Below, in pieces: positions 54,104-62,929 of a stretch of 64,000 bases of DNA; position 1 is the first letter of the stretch, and every line of letters starts with the position of its first letter. The stretch lies in NCBI GenBank assembly GCA_017462965.1, contig JAFTQC010000040.1, forward strand, positions 22,890-86,889. Reading direction: 5' to 3'. The position numbers and the translations under genes are program-made. This DNA comes from Clostridia bacterium. Lineage in GTDB: Bacteria > Bacillota > Clostridia > TANB77 > UBA1234. The notes beneath the pieces are model-generated. The model searched no databases, was not told the origin of the DNA, and worked only from the letters and a program-made list of their open reading frames with translations.

Positions 54104-54880
54104 ATGCATTTTGATAAAATGGTTGATGAAATTACCAAAAAAAGAATAACTCCTACACAGATAACAGTATGCATAATATGTTTTTTACTATCACTTTGTT
54201 TTACAATTCAAGTACGCACGATTAATACTAGTGAATCGGATATACTGAGATTGAAAAAAGAGAATGAACTAAGAGATGAAATAGAACAATGGAAAGAAGT
54301 TTATGAAGCTTCTGTACAAAAAAATGAAGAATTAAATAAAAAAGTTGAAGAGTATAGAACGGCGTCAGCAAAAAATGATGATACAGTAAAAATTATGAAA
54401 AAAGAATTAGACGAAGCAAATATACTAGCTGGAATATCTAAAGTAAAGGGAAAAGGAATCACAGTTAAATTAGATGATACAGCAGTAATAGAAGAAATAA
54501 ATGAAGCTTCAGGCTATTATAATCCTAATGTTTATGTTATACATGATACAGATATTATTTCAGTTATAAATGAGTTGGCTGCGGCTGGCGCTGAAGCTTT
54601 TTCTGTAAATGGTCAAAGAATTATTGCTACTACAGCAATAAGATGTGTTGGACCAGTTATACAAATAAATGGAATAAATCTTTCAGCACCATATACAATT
54701 TCAGCAATTGGAGAACCTGTTACATTAAAAGGAGCATTGAGATTAAGAGGTGGAATTGTAAGTGAAATGCAGAGTGCGAAAATTGATGTTACAATAGAGG
54801 AACATGAAGAAATAATAATTCCTGCATATGATAGAGTCCTTAAGTATCAATATGCAACGTCTGTGTTGGAGGTTGAGTAA
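54104..54880 (+). CDS. DUF881 family protein (YlxW/YlxX-like)
   Basis: A 258-residue membrane-anchored protein: a span near 17-36, a coiled coil (about 42-105) and the DUF881 domain with GKGITVKLDDT, the NELAAAGAEAFSVNGQRI motif and SAIGEP. The function is unknown; the family is linked to the division cluster. It is 15 bases after divIB and abuts sbp. Confidence 0.9.
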   Translation: MHFDKMVDEITKKRITPTQITVCIICFLLSLCFTIQVRTINTSESDILRLKKENELRDEIEQWKEVYEASVQKNEELNKKVEEYRTASAKNDDTVKIMKKELDEANILAGISKVKGKGITVKLDDTAVIEEINEASGYYNPNVYVIHDTDIISVINELAAAGAEAFSVNGQRIIATTAIRCVGPVIQINGINLSAPYTISAIGEPVTLKGALRLRGGIVSEMQSAKIDVTIEEHEEIIIPAYDRVLKYQYATSVLEVE

Positions 54881-54881
54881 A

Positions 54882-55238
54882 ATGACTACGATTATATATG
54901 GAATAATATGTGTTATATTAGGATGGATTGTTGGTAATTTTATGCCAACAGTAGCGTATGAATATTCAAAATACTTAGCTATTGCTATAATGGCTGCGCT
55001 AGATAGTATTGCGGGAGCATTCTCGGCTAAAACACAAAATAAATATGATATACATATATTTGTGTCAGGCTTTTTTATAAATGCAATAATTGCTATAATA
55101 TTTACCATGATTGGTCAAAATCTTGGAGTCGATATATACTTAGCTGCAATATTTGTATTTGTATTTAGAATATTTAATAATCTGTCAGCAATAAGAAGAT
55201 ATTTTATAACAAAAGTGATTGATAATAAAAAGAATTAA
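54882..55238 (+). CDS. sbp: Small basic protein, DUF1290 (Sbp)
   Basis: A 118-residue membrane protein with three to four spans. The ATG at 54882 follows TTGGAGG and lies two bases from the DUF881 stop; the longer frame overlaps that gene. The family pattern ALDSIAGAFSAKTQNKYD and FRIFNNLSAIRR is clear. It precedes ftsA as in Bacillus. Confidence 0.9.
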   Translation: MTTIIYGIICVILGWIVGNFMPTVAYEYSKYLAIAIMAALDSIAGAFSAKTQNKYDIHIFVSGFFINAIIAIIFTMIGQNLGVDIYLAAIFVFVFRIFNNLSAIRRYFITKVIDNKKN

Positions 55239-55262
55239 ATGTTGTACCAATAATTTAAAGAG

Positions 55263-55298
55263 TACGAGAATTATCAATTATTAATTCTCGTATTTTTT
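55263..55298 (+). terminator. Terminator between sbp and ftsA
   Basis: TACGAGAATTA (55263-55273) pairs with TAATTCTCGTA (55282-55292), followed by six T residues. It separates the murA-sbp unit from ftsAZ. Confidence 0.85.
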
Positions 55299-55464
55299 AG
55301 CCAAAAAAATAGTGAAATTGTTTATATAAAATGATTATGTTTACACATGTTTTGAGTGTAATCGATGTGTAATCTTTTTGTAATCTTTTTGAAACAATTT
55401 TGTTGACTTTTTATTCGCAATATAATATTCTTTAGTTGCGAAATTTGATTAGGGGGTGTGGGGT

Positions 55465-56712
55465 TTGGCAATTGGTGACATAATTGTCGGAATAGACATA
55501 GGCACCTCTAAAGTTTGTTGTTGTTTAGGTCAAATTAATAAGTTTAATCAAGTAGAAATTTTAAATTCGTCAAGTGTAGCATGTGAAGGTTTAAGAAAAG
55601 GAAAGATTGTGAGTCAAGATGCCGTGGCACGTGCAATAAGATTTGCAATTAGTGATATAGAAGCAACGCAAGACTTTATAATAAAATCAGCCTATGTAAA
55701 TATTGTCGGAATGCACGTTTCAGTGTTTAAAACAAAATATAGTGTAAAATTAGAAGATAAGTATGCAGGAGTTTCACAAAAAGATATTGATACAATAATA
55801 AGAAACGTAGGTAAACTTGAAGTTCCTGAAGGTCATCAAATAATTGATGTAGTTCCTTCAAAATTTATTACGGATTCAAGAATTACTGATGATCCAATTG
55901 GAATATTCACAGATTTCCTAGAGGCAGAATTAGATGTTATTATTGCTGATAAAAATGTTGTAAAAAGCATAGGGATAGTTATGCAAAAGGCAGGTCTTCA
56001 AATAGATGGCATAGTGACAAATGGTTTTGCAATGAAAGATATTGTCTTAAATGATGAAGAAAAAAATAGTGGAGTGTTACTATTAGATATAGGTGCTGGA
56101 AATGTAGATATATCAGTTTTCAAAAATAATGGAATTTTATTTACAGATTCAATTCCTGTTGGTGGTGATACAATAACTAACGATATATCGATTGGATTGG
56201 AGATATCATATCAAGAAGCAGATAAACTAAAAAAACAATATGGATTGTCGAGAGTTGCTTACATAGATAATGATTATAGTATAACGCTTTCAACTTATAC
56301 TGGTGATGCAAGGTCTAAAACGGTTAAATGTTCAGAACTTGTTGAAATAATCGAAGCTAGAGTTGAAGAAATGTTTATGATTATAAAACAAAAGATTGAA
56401 GAAAATAATTTGCAAAGTTCAATTAATTCTTGTGTAATTGCAGGACAAGGTATTAATTCAATAAATAAGAGTGAAAAAACGGCAGAAGAGATATTAAAAA
56501 CAAATGTTAAATTTGGAAATTCTAAAACCGCAAATTTAATAAAATCAGAATGTCTTGGTGCTTATGGAATTGTTAAGTATGTTTCAAATATAAAACATTC
56601 AAAGCATATAGGTAGTAAAGTTCAAGAAGATATAGAGCAGACGTTTTTTGAGAATGTAGTTCAATCTTTTAAAAGTCTGTTAGGTGCAAAACCTAGTAAA
56701 TTAAAGAAGTAG
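55465..56712 (+). CDS. ftsA: Cell division protein FtsA
   Basis: Actin-like membrane tether of the FtsZ ring, 415 residues. A TTG at 55465 is chosen because AGGGGGTG lies six bases upstream; a GTG at 55456 falls within that site. ASKHA motifs are VGIDIGTSKVCC, LLLDIGAGNVDISVF and CVIAGQGINS (usually GGG..), followed by a basic, amphipathic-looking C-terminal end after FKSLLGAKPSKLKK. It is followed 12 bases later by ftsZ. Confidence 0.92.
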   Translation: MAIGDIIVGIDIGTSKVCCCLGQINKFNQVEILNSSSVACEGLRKGKIVSQDAVARAIRFAISDIEATQDFIIKSAYVNIVGMHVSVFKTKYSVKLEDKYAGVSQKDIDTIIRNVGKLEVPEGHQIIDVVPSKFITDSRITDDPIGIFTDFLEAELDVIIADKNVVKSIGIVMQKAGLQIDGIVTNGFAMKDIVLNDEEKNSGVLLLDIGAGNVDISVFKNNGILFTDSIPVGGDTITNDISIGLEISYQEADKLKKQYGLSRVAYIDNDYSITLSTYTGDARSKTVKCSELVEIIEARVEEMFMIIKQKIEENNLQSSINSCVIAGQGINSINKSEKTAEEILKTNVKFGNSKTANLIKSECLGAYGIVKYVSNIKHSKHIGSKVQEDIEQTFFENVVQSFKSLLGAKPSKLKK

Positions 56713-56724
56713 GGGGAGTTTAGA

Positions 56725-57843
56725 GTGTACGAACAAGAAGTAAGTTTTGATGGAATGGCGAAAATTAAAGTCATCGGTGTGGGTGGAGCTGGTAATAATG
56801 CAATAAATAGAATGATAGATGCTAGAGTTACAGGTGTTGAATTTATTGCAGCTAATACAGATAGACAAGTGTTACAATTATCTAAAGCACCAACAAAGAT
56901 TCAAATTGGTGAAAAATTAACAAGATGTCTTGGAGCAGGTGGAGATCCACTAGTAGGAGAAAAAGCTGCAGAAGAGACAAAAGAAGAAATTGCAAATGTT
57001 TTAAAAGGTGCTGATATGGTATTTGTAACAGCAGGTATGGGAGGCGGAACTGGAACAGGTGCTGCTCCTGTAGTTGCACAAATTGCCAAAGAACTTGGAA
57101 TATTAACAGTTGCAGTTGTTACAAAGCCTTTTGCATACGAAGGTAAGAAAAGAATGCAAAATGCTGAAAGAGGAATTGCAAGTTTGAAAGAAAAAGTTGA
57201 TACACTTGTTGTTATCCCTAACGATAGAATAATGCAAATAGCAGATAGAAAAACATCATTTGCAGATGGTTTTATAATGTCAGATGAAGTATTACGTCAA
57301 GGTGTACAAGGTATTTCAGATTTAATAGCTATTCCTGGTTTGATTAACTTAGACTTTGCCGATGTAAAAACAATTATGTGTGACACAGGTATGGCACATT
57401 TAGGTATAGGTAGAGCAAGTGGTGAAAACAGAGCTGAAGAAGCTGCTAAATTAGCTATTAATAGTCCACTTCTTGAATCTTCAATAGAAGGAGCAAGAGG
57501 AGTTCTTCTAAATATTACAGCAGGACCAGATCTTGGAATATTCGAAGTAAACACAGCTGCAGAACTTGTTCAAAAGAGCATTGATTCAGATGCAAACATT
57601 ATATTTGGTGCTGTTATCGATGAAAAAATGGGAGACGAAATGTCAGTTACAGTTATTGCAACAGGTTTTGATAGAGATAGAGTTCCACTATCAGCAAATG
57701 CAGTTGGTAAAATTTTAGGTTCAGATCCATTCACAAAATCACAAACTCCAGAAATAAGAACTTCAAGTTCAGATCCTAACAATTTAGATGTACCAACATT
57801 CTTGAGAAAAAAGAATAAAATAATAGATACAAGTAATTTCTAA
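56725..57843 (+). CDS. ftsZ: Cell division GTPase FtsZ
   Basis: Tubulin homologue that forms the division ring, 372 residues. GTG start six bases after AGGGGGAG. Motifs are [13 protein letters not shown], the GTP signature [10 protein letters not shown] near residue 107, [11 protein letters not shown] (T7 loop), and a C-terminal conserved peptide [10 protein letters not shown] that binds FtsA. A strong terminator follows. Confidence 0.98.
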   Translation: MYEQEVSFDGMAKIKVIGVGGAGNNAINRMIDARVTGVEFIAANTDRQVLQLSKAPTKIQIGEKLTRCLGAGGDPLVGEKAAEETKEEIANVLKGADMVFVTAGMGGGTGTGAAPVVAQIAKELGILTVAVVTKPFAYEGKKRMQNAERGIASLKEKVDTLVVIPNDRIMQIADRKTSFADGFIMSDEVLRQGVQGISDLIAIPGLINLDFADVKTIMCDTGMAHLGIGRASGENRAEEAAKLAINSPLLESSIEGARGVLLNITAGPDLGIFEVNTAAELVQKSIDSDANIIFGAVIDEKMGDEMSVTVIATGFDRDRVPLSANAVGKILGSDPFTKSQTPEIRTSSSDPNNLDVPTFLRKKNKIIDTSNF

Positions 57844-57849
57844 TATAGA

Positions 57850-57885
57850 AACTCAGATGTGTGAAAAATCACATCTGAGTTTTTT
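57850..57885 (+). terminator. Terminator of ftsAZ
   Basis: AACTCAGATGTG (57850-57861) pairs with CACATCTGAGTT (57870-57881), followed by T residues. Confidence 0.9.
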
Positions 57886-57894
57886 CATTAGTAA

Positions 57895-57953
57895 GAGGTT
57901 GCAAGAAGTTTCACAAGAGGGACGCCCCTTTTTGTGAAACCTCTTGCAACCTC
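57895..57953. repeat. Family C palindrome with extended arms
   Basis: GAGGTTGCAAGAAGTTTCAC and its near-complement enclose the core AAGAGGGACGCCCC. The total stem is about 22 bp. Confidence 0.85.
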
Positions 57954-58041
57954 GTTCTTAAATGTAGAAAAATAAAATAGAATGCTTTTAATTTTGTCGA
58001 AAATGTGGTAGTATTTTTTGTAGAAAAAGGAGGAATAATAA

Positions 58042-58851
58042 ATGAGAGATTTTTTAATGGAACATTTAAATGTTGATATTGTAGAACTTGTTAAAGGAAT
58101 ATTGCCAATAGTAGCCACACTTTTTATATGCATGTTGGCGATAAAGATTATTATGAAGCTTGTTAAGAAGGTAATGAAAAAAACATCTTTAGATAAGAGT
58201 TTGATTTCGTTTATAGAAAGAGTGATAAAAGTAATTTTATATTTTATTTTAATATTGATTATTGCGGATATGATGAGTATACCAGTTACTTCGCTTTTAG
58301 CAACATTCAGTGTTGTAGGTCTTGCTGCTTCTCTTGCAATACAAGATGCATTGGGAAATTTAGCAAGTGGTGTAATGATATTGGCTACACGTCCTTTTAA
58401 AAGTGGTGATTATATAGAAGGCGCTTCAGTAAGCGGAACAGTAGGTGAAATTAATTTTTCACACACAGTATTAACAACACCAGACAACAAAAAAATACAT
58501 GTGCCAAATAAAGAAATAATTAATTCAGTAATCACAAATTATTCAGAACAATCTCTAAGAAGAGTAGATTTAACTTTTAATTTAGAGTATTCAGCGGATA
58601 AAAATAAGATAAAAGAAATAATGAATAAAGCAATAGAGAATCATCCTAAAATTTTAAAAGAACAACCTATATTTGTAAAAACAACTGCATATCAAGCAAG
58701 TGGAATTGATTATACATTAAGAGTGTGGGTTAATAGTGCAGATTATTGGGAAGTTTATTTTGATTTGCTAGAGGGACTAAAAGATGAATTTGACAAAAAC
58801 GGAATTGAAATTCCATATAATAAAATGGATGTACATATAATTAATAAATAA
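58042..58851 (+). CDS. Small-conductance mechanosensitive channel, MscS family
   Basis: A 269-residue channel with three membrane segments (about 12-40, 55-80 and 85-115), the pore helix region GLAASLAIQDALGNLASGVM, the beta domain FKSGDYIEGASVSGTVGEI and NKEIINSVITNYS. It releases solutes on hypoosmotic shock. AAAGGAGG precedes the ATG. It is monocistronic with its own terminator. Confidence 0.93.
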   Translation: MRDFLMEHLNVDIVELVKGILPIVATLFICMLAIKIIMKLVKKVMKKTSLDKSLISFIERVIKVILYFILILIIADMMSIPVTSLLATFSVVGLAASLAIQDALGNLASGVMILATRPFKSGDYIEGASVSGTVGEINFSHTVLTTPDNKKIHVPNKEIINSVITNYSEQSLRRVDLTFNLEYSADKNKIKEIMNKAIENHPKILKEQPIFVKTTAYQASGIDYTLRVWVNSADYWEVYFDLLEGLKDEFDKNGIEIPYNKMDVHIINK

Positions 58852-58862
58852 AGGTATCATGT

Positions 58863-58893
58863 AAAAAGAGGTCGCATTATGCAGACCTCTTTT
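58863..58893 (+). terminator. Terminator of the MscS gene
   Basis: AAAAAGAGGTC (58863-58873) pairs with GACCTCTTTTT (58883-58893), with more T residues after it. Confidence 0.85.
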
Positions 58894-58950
58894 TTTATTG
58901 CAAACTAAAAATAGACAGTATTTTCAAAATGAAAAATGTACAATCATATC

Positions 58951-59769
58951 ATGATAATATACATGGATATTTTATTTTTAAAAGAAACAATTATTAATTT
59001 TATAATTTTATACTTAACATCTAAACTTTCACTTCAAAGCACTACACTCAAAAGAATGTTTATGGCAAGCATTATTGCTAGTATTTTTACAATTTCAGCA
59101 TTATTTTTTTCAATAGAAATTACAAATGTATTTAAATTAATTTGTGCAACAGTAATCGTAACAATAGCGTTTAAATTTAATAGTATTTATTCATATATGA
59201 GTGTAATCGTTATGTTTTATATTGTTACTTTTCTCGTTGGAGGAATTTTTCTATATGCAAATATGAATGATATAAGTAATTATGCTTTTACATTCTTAAT
59301 TAGTTTTTTACTTTTACTAGTAATAAAAGAATATAAAAAGAAATATCAGATACAAAGTTATATTGCAGAATTAGAAATATTCGAGGGGAATAAATTTTTA
59401 AAGGCATTGATAGATACAGGGCATAGTCTTACAACATGTTATGATGAACCGGTAATAGTATTGTCAAACAAATGCAAAGAACAAATGAAATATATAGAAA
59501 GAAAAAACGAAAAAGATAGAACAGTATGTTACAAAACAATACAGCAAGAATCGGTTATTGTGAAAGGGAAAAAATATGAAAATATTAAAATTAGGTACAA
59601 AAAAGAAGAGTATAAAAATGAGGCTGTAATAATATTCTCAGATGTAAGTTTTGATGGATATGACGCAATAATAGGTTTGAATTTTTTTGAACATGCTATA
59701 AAAAGCAGTGTTACAAAAGAAAATAAAAAGAAAAAGGAGAATAAATATGGAGATATTATTTTTAATTAA
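58951..59769 (+). CDS. spoIIGA: Pro-sigma-E processing peptidase SpoIIGA
   Basis: Membrane aspartic protease that cleaves pro-sigma-E in the mother cell after a SpoIIR signal. It has 272 residues from [12 protein letters not shown], the position matching family N-termini; an ATG five codons upstream is possible and neither has a clear Shine-Dalgarno site. Five membrane segments span about residues 5-130. The protease domain has ALIDTGHSL with the catalytic Asp at residue 155, and DAIIGLNFF near the end. It overlaps sigE by 23 bases, as in other sporeformers. Confidence 0.93.
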   Translation: MIIYMDILFLKETIINFIILYLTSKLSLQSTTLKRMFMASIIASIFTISALFFSIEITNVFKLICATVIVTIAFKFNSIYSYMSVIVMFYIVTFLVGGIFLYANMNDISNYAFTFLISFLLLLVIKEYKKKYQIQSYIAELEIFEGNKFLKALIDTGHSLTTCYDEPVIVLSNKCKEQMKYIERKNEKDRTVCYKTIQQESVIVKGKKYENIKIRYKKEEYKNEAVIIFSDVSFDGYDAIIGLNFFEHAIKSSVTKENKKKKENKYGDIIFN

Positions 59770-60476
59770 AATGAAAGCGGAAAAAATAATTTCAAAAGTA
59801 TTAACCTTTTTAGGAATTAATACATGTAATAATATTTATTATATTGGTGGAAATGAAACACTTCCGCCACCATTAACAATAGATGAGGAAAACGAGATAT
59901 TATCAAAATTAAAATCAGATGATAATGTTAAGAAAAAATTAATAGAACATAATTTAAGATTAGTGGTGTATATTGCAAAAAAATTTGAAAATACATCAGT
60001 AGGTTTAGAAGACTTAGTATCTATAGGAACAATTGGGCTTGTAAAAGCAATAAATACATATGACGTAGATAAAAAAATAAAACTTGCAACCTATGCATCA
60101 CGTTGCATAGAAAATGAAATATTAATGCATCTCCGAAAGATAAACAAAATAAAAAATGAAGTATCTATAGACGAACCATTAAATACCGATGGAGACGGAA
60201 ATGAGCTTTTACTTTCAGATATAATCGGAACAGAAGATGACGTTGTTTTTAAAAGATTGGAAAAAGCAGTCGACAATGAATTAATACGAGAATCAATTAA
60301 AAGATTAAATAAAAGAGAGAAAATAATAATGGAACTTAGGTTTGGTTTTATAAGTGGAAAAGAGAAAACACAGAAAGAAGTAGCAGACATGCTTCGGAAT
60401 ATCACAATCATATATTTCAAGATTAGAGAAAAAAATTATATTAAAAATGAAAAAAGAAATGAGTGCAAAAATATAA
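59747..60476 (+). pseudogene. sigE: Sporulation sigma factor sigma-E, with a +1 frameshift
   Basis: Mother-cell early sigma factor. The ATG at 59747 follows AAAAAGGAG inside the spoIIGA end. The first 216 codons match SigE through ADML: the pro-sequence with [27 protein letters not shown], region 2 with [14 protein letters not shown], and [20 protein letters not shown]. At ATG-CTT-CGG (60389-60397) the frame must skip base 60395 to continue as [14 protein letters not shown] and end at the TAA 60474-60476, giving a 242-residue protein with an intact region 4.2 helix. Without the skip the frame runs into repeat DNA and loses the -35 recognition helix. It may be a sequencing error, a real mutation or programmed +1 frameshifting; it is typed as pseudogene only because the frame is broken. 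Confidence 0.85.
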
Positions 60477-60480
60477 AATT

Positions 60481-60535
60481 TTGGACAAGGGGGACGGTTC
60501 TTTTTCGGGACAAAAGCCCCGTCCCCCTTGTCCAA
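60481..60535. repeat. Merged family A/B palindrome after sigE
   Basis: TTGGACAAGGGGGACGG (60481-60497) pairs perfectly with 60519-60535. One arm has the GGGACGGTTC core and the other the GGGACGGGGC core, as if two elements had fused. It starts five bases after the sigE stop and ends near the stop of the convergent DUF1836 gene. Confidence 0.85.
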
Positions 60536-60541
60536 TACAGC

Positions 60542-61060
60542 CTATTTTTTTTGATTTGTAATAATATTTTTTGAGTATATTTTGTAACTGCAAGAAAGAA
60601 GAACTGATTTTAATAAATATAAATAGTCATTGCTAGATCCACGATCTATAAAATCCTTCTTTGTGTATGTGCAAATTAATGCTTGTTCAAACAATCTGCA
60701 AAATTGATTGTAAGCAATTTCAATCCTATAATTTTTTAAAGCAGTATCAATCAACATTGAAATTTCTTGCATGCTATATACTTGTTTAAGAACACAGATA
60801 ACAAATAATTTAGCTAGTTGAATTCTAGAATATTGTTTTTTTACAGGAGCATCAATTAAATCATTTTTAACGTAATTGTTAATCATTGTTTTTGTTAATA
60901 ATTCATTTTCTTCGTCTGAATCAGAATTTGGATTTATGTAAGGGGCCAGGCAACTATTAACTAGCTTAACGACTTGATCCAAATATAATTCAATTGTAGG
61001 TAATTCTTTCCATCTAGGTATATGAAAATTATTTACCGAAACATGTTGCTTATTTTCCAT
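60542..61060 (-). CDS. DUF1836 domain protein, YkrK-like putative regulator
   Basis: A 172-residue soluble protein behind TAGGAGG. The DUF1836 pattern is clear: [59 protein letters not shown] and [10 protein letters not shown]. The central part looks like a MerR-type winged helix, so it may be a DNA-binding regulator. Its promoter is at 61082-61110. It is convergent with sigE and divergent from the hemolysin III-like gene. Confidence 0.85.
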   Translation of the reverse strand: MENKQHVSVNNFHIPRWKELPTIELYLDQVVKLVNSCLAPYINPNSDSDEENELLTKTMINNYVKNDLIDAPVKKQYSRIQLAKLFVICVLKQVYSMQEISMLIDTALKNYRIEIAYNQFCRLFEQALICTYTKKDFIDRGSSNDYLYLLKSVLLSCSYKIYSKNIITNQKK

Positions 61061-61081
61061 AGTTTCTACCTCCTAGAAAAA

Positions 61082-61110
61082 ATAATATCATGATTAAAAA
61101 GTATCGTCAA
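61082..61110 (-). promoter_or_regulatory. Promoter of the DUF1836 gene
   Basis: Minus-strand TTGACG (61105-61110) and TATTAT (61082-61087), with a 17-base gap, just upstream of TAGGAGG. Confidence 0.7.
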
Positions 61111-61143
61111 TTAAAAGTCGAATATGAATATATTGTGAATTCA

Positions 61144-61172
61144 TTGACACGGTATAGCAAAAATGATAATCT
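61144..61172 (+). promoter_or_regulatory. Promoter of the hemolysin III-like gene
   Basis: TTGACA (61144-61149) and TAATCT (61167-61172), 17 bases apart. A CTAGTattgcaaACTAG inverted repeat overlaps the likely transcription start and could be an operator. Confidence 0.6.
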
Positions 61173-61217
61173 AGTATTGCAAACTAGATTGCTTTAAAAT
61201 ACATAAGAGGAGGATAA

Positions 61218-61892
61218 ATGGAGAGAACAAAGCTTAAAGATAGAATATTACCGAAATATACTAGAGGTGAAGAAATATTTAATATGACTTCACATATTAC
61301 TGGTGCAGCTTTTGGTTTAATAGCATTGGTAATATGTGTGGCAGTCTCATCATACCATCGAGATGCATATGCAGTAATAAGTTCTATAATATATGGAATA
61401 AGCATAATCGTATTATATACCATGTCAAGCATATATCATGGATTGGGTTCACAGACAAATGCGAAAAAAGTTTTCCAAATACTAGATCACTGTTCAATAT
61501 TTTTGTTAATAGCAGGATCGTATACACCTTTTTGTCTAGTGATGTTTAGAGAATATGATGCTGTGACAGGGTGGACAATATTTGGAGTAATATGGACGAT
61601 GGCCATAATAGGAATTATACTTAACTCAATAGATATAAAAAAATACAAAAAAATATCAATGATATGCTATTTAGCAATGGGATGGTGCATAATACTTAAA
61701 GCTAATTTATTGCCAGTCTTATTAGAAAAGGCAGGATTGATTTTATTAATTGCTGGAGGAATTGCATATTCCTTGGGTGCAATTTTATATGGTTTAGGAA
61801 AGAAAAAGAAATATATACATTCAGTCTTTCATTTGTTTGTAGTACTAGGAACAATATTACAGTTTTTGTGCATAGTTTTATATGTAATTTAG
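61218..61892 (+). CDS. Hemolysin III / PAQR family membrane protein
   Basis: A 224-residue protein with seven predicted membrane segments. Family marks are GEEIFNMTSHITGAAFGLIA, SSIYHGL with the metal His, ILDHCSIFLLIAGSYTPF with the Asp-His pair, and a C-terminal HSVFHLFVVLG holding the last His residues. The family is structurally related to adiponectin receptors and TrhA; a hemolytic role is doubtful and a membrane lipid role more likely. AGAGGAGG precedes the ATG. Its terminator may be the hairpin that covers the sigG ribosome-binding site. Confidence 0.9.
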   Translation: MERTKLKDRILPKYTRGEEIFNMTSHITGAAFGLIALVICVAVSSYHRDAYAVISSIIYGISIIVLYTMSSIYHGLGSQTNAKKVFQILDHCSIFLLIAGSYTPFCLVMFREYDAVTGWTIFGVIWTMAIIGIILNSIDIKKYKKISMICYLAMGWCIILKANLLPVLLEKAGLILLIAGGIAYSLGAILYGLGKKKKYIHSVFHLFVVLGTILQFLCIVLYVI

Positions 61893-61932
61893 AAAATATG
61901 AAGATGATAAAAACGAATCTGGAAGTATATGT

Positions 61933-61982
61933 AAAACCTCTTTTGGGAATACTTAAATTAAAGTATTTTCAAAGGAGGTTTT
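61933..61982 (+). promoter_or_regulatory. 22-bp hairpin covering the sigG ribosome-binding site
   Basis: Bases 61933-61954 pair with 61961-61982 without a bulge (19 Watson-Crick and 3 G-U pairs) around a 6-base loop. The AAAGGAGG at 61971-61978 is entirely within the 3' arm, and the TTG start lies three bases beyond it. A T-run follows, so it may also be an intrinsic terminator for the gene upstream. Confidence 0.8.
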
Positions 61983-61985
61983 TGT

Positions 61986-62756
61986 TTGATAAAAAAAGTA
62001 GAAATATGTGGTGTTAATACCTCCAAATTGCCAGTACTCACAAATGAAGAAAAAGAAAAACTGTTTATAGAAATAAAAAAAGGAAATGAAGAGGCTAGAC
62101 AAAAATTTATAAATGGTAATTTGAAACTAGTACTTAGTGTAATAAAACGTTTTAATAACAGAAACGAAAATGCAGATGATTTATTTCAGGTTGGATGTAT
62201 CGGATTAATAAAGGCAATAGATAATTTTGATTTGTCGCAAAATGTGTTATTTTCAACATATGCAGTTCCAATGATAATAGGAGAAATAAGGAGACATTTG
62301 AGAGATAACAACTCTATAAGAGTGAGCAGATCATTAAGAGACATCGCGTATAAATCACTACAAATGAGAGAACAAATATTAAATGAAGAAAATAGAGATG
62401 CAACAATAGAAGAAATAGCACAACGATTAGGTCTTGAAAAAGAAGAAATATCACATGCACTCGATGCAATCCAAGAGCCAGTATCATTGTATGAGCCAGT
62501 TTATAACGATGGAGCCGATGCACTATTTATAATGGATCAAATAAGTGACAATAAAAATATAGATGAAAATTGGATAGAAGATATAGCGATAAGTGAAGGA
62601 TTAAATAAATTATCAGAAAGAGAACGTAATATAATTAAGAAAAGATTTTTTGATGGAAAAACACAGATGGAAGTGGCTGAAGAAATAGGAATATCTCAGG
62701 CACAAGTTTCTAGATTAGAAAAAACAGCATTACTACACATGAGAAAAAGTATATAA
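61986..62756 (+). CDS. sigG: Sporulation sigma factor sigma-G
   Basis: Late forespore sigma factor, 256 residues. The start is TTG, set by AAAGGAGG seven bases upstream. The N-terminal VEICGVNTSKLPVLTNEEK is the SigG signature, absent from SigF. Region 2 has NLKLVLSVIKRF, DDLFQVGCIGLIKAIDNFD and FSTYAVPMIIGEIRR. Region 3 and 4 follow, with RKRFFDGKT-like KKRFFDGKTQMEVAEEIGIS then QAQVSRLEK. It lies downstream of spoIIGA-sigE as in other sporeformers, but two genes intervene. Translation is probably restrained by the leader hairpin and the weak start. Confidence 0.96.
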   Translation: MIKKVEICGVNTSKLPVLTNEEKEKLFIEIKKGNEEARQKFINGNLKLVLSVIKRFNNRNENADDLFQVGCIGLIKAIDNFDLSQNVLFSTYAVPMIIGEIRRHLRDNNSIRVSRSLRDIAYKSLQMREQILNEENRDATIEEIAQRLGLEKEEISHALDAIQEPVSLYEPVYNDGADALFIMDQISDNKNIDENWIEDIAISEGLNKLSERERNIIKKRFFDGKTQMEVAEEIGISQAQVSRLEKTALLHMRKSI

Positions 62757-62788
62757 ATATCAAAAAAGTGGCTGTAAACTTGGATAGC

Positions 62789-62837
62789 GGGACGGAGATT
62801 AGCAAGAGGGACGCTCCTTTTTGCTAACCACCGTCCC
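62789..62837. repeat. Family C palindrome nested in a GGGACGG/CCGTCCC pair
   Basis: GGGACGG (62789-62795) and CCGTCCC (62831-62837) enclose TTAGCAAGAGGGACGC and TCCTTTTTGCTAA. Placed after the sigG stop, it can serve as terminator. Confidence 0.8.
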
Positions 62838-62929
62838 AAATTTTAGATTCTACAGACTCTTCTTAATTTATATGAAAATAAAAATAGTAATTTGCATATA
62901 CTATTATATATAGGAAAGGGAGGGATGTA

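Noticed and set aside
55405..55436. Housekeeping promoter for ftsA (TTGACT near 55402 with TATAAT near 55420)
   Set aside because: The gap between the boxes is only about 12 bases, too short for a normal promoter, so no call is made.
60389..60400. Codon reassignment of CGG as the cause of the sigE anomaly
   Set aside because: A changed meaning of CGG would not restore the frame; a base must be skipped. CGG also reads well as Arg in the GC-rich genes.
60477..60574. Unshifted C-terminal extension of SigE into repeat DNA
   Set aside because: It replaces the conserved region 4.2 helix by translated palindrome sequence, while the +1 frame restores the family ending.
3440..62837. CRISPR array
   Set aside because: The repeats are dispersed palindromes without regular spacers, and no cas genes are present.
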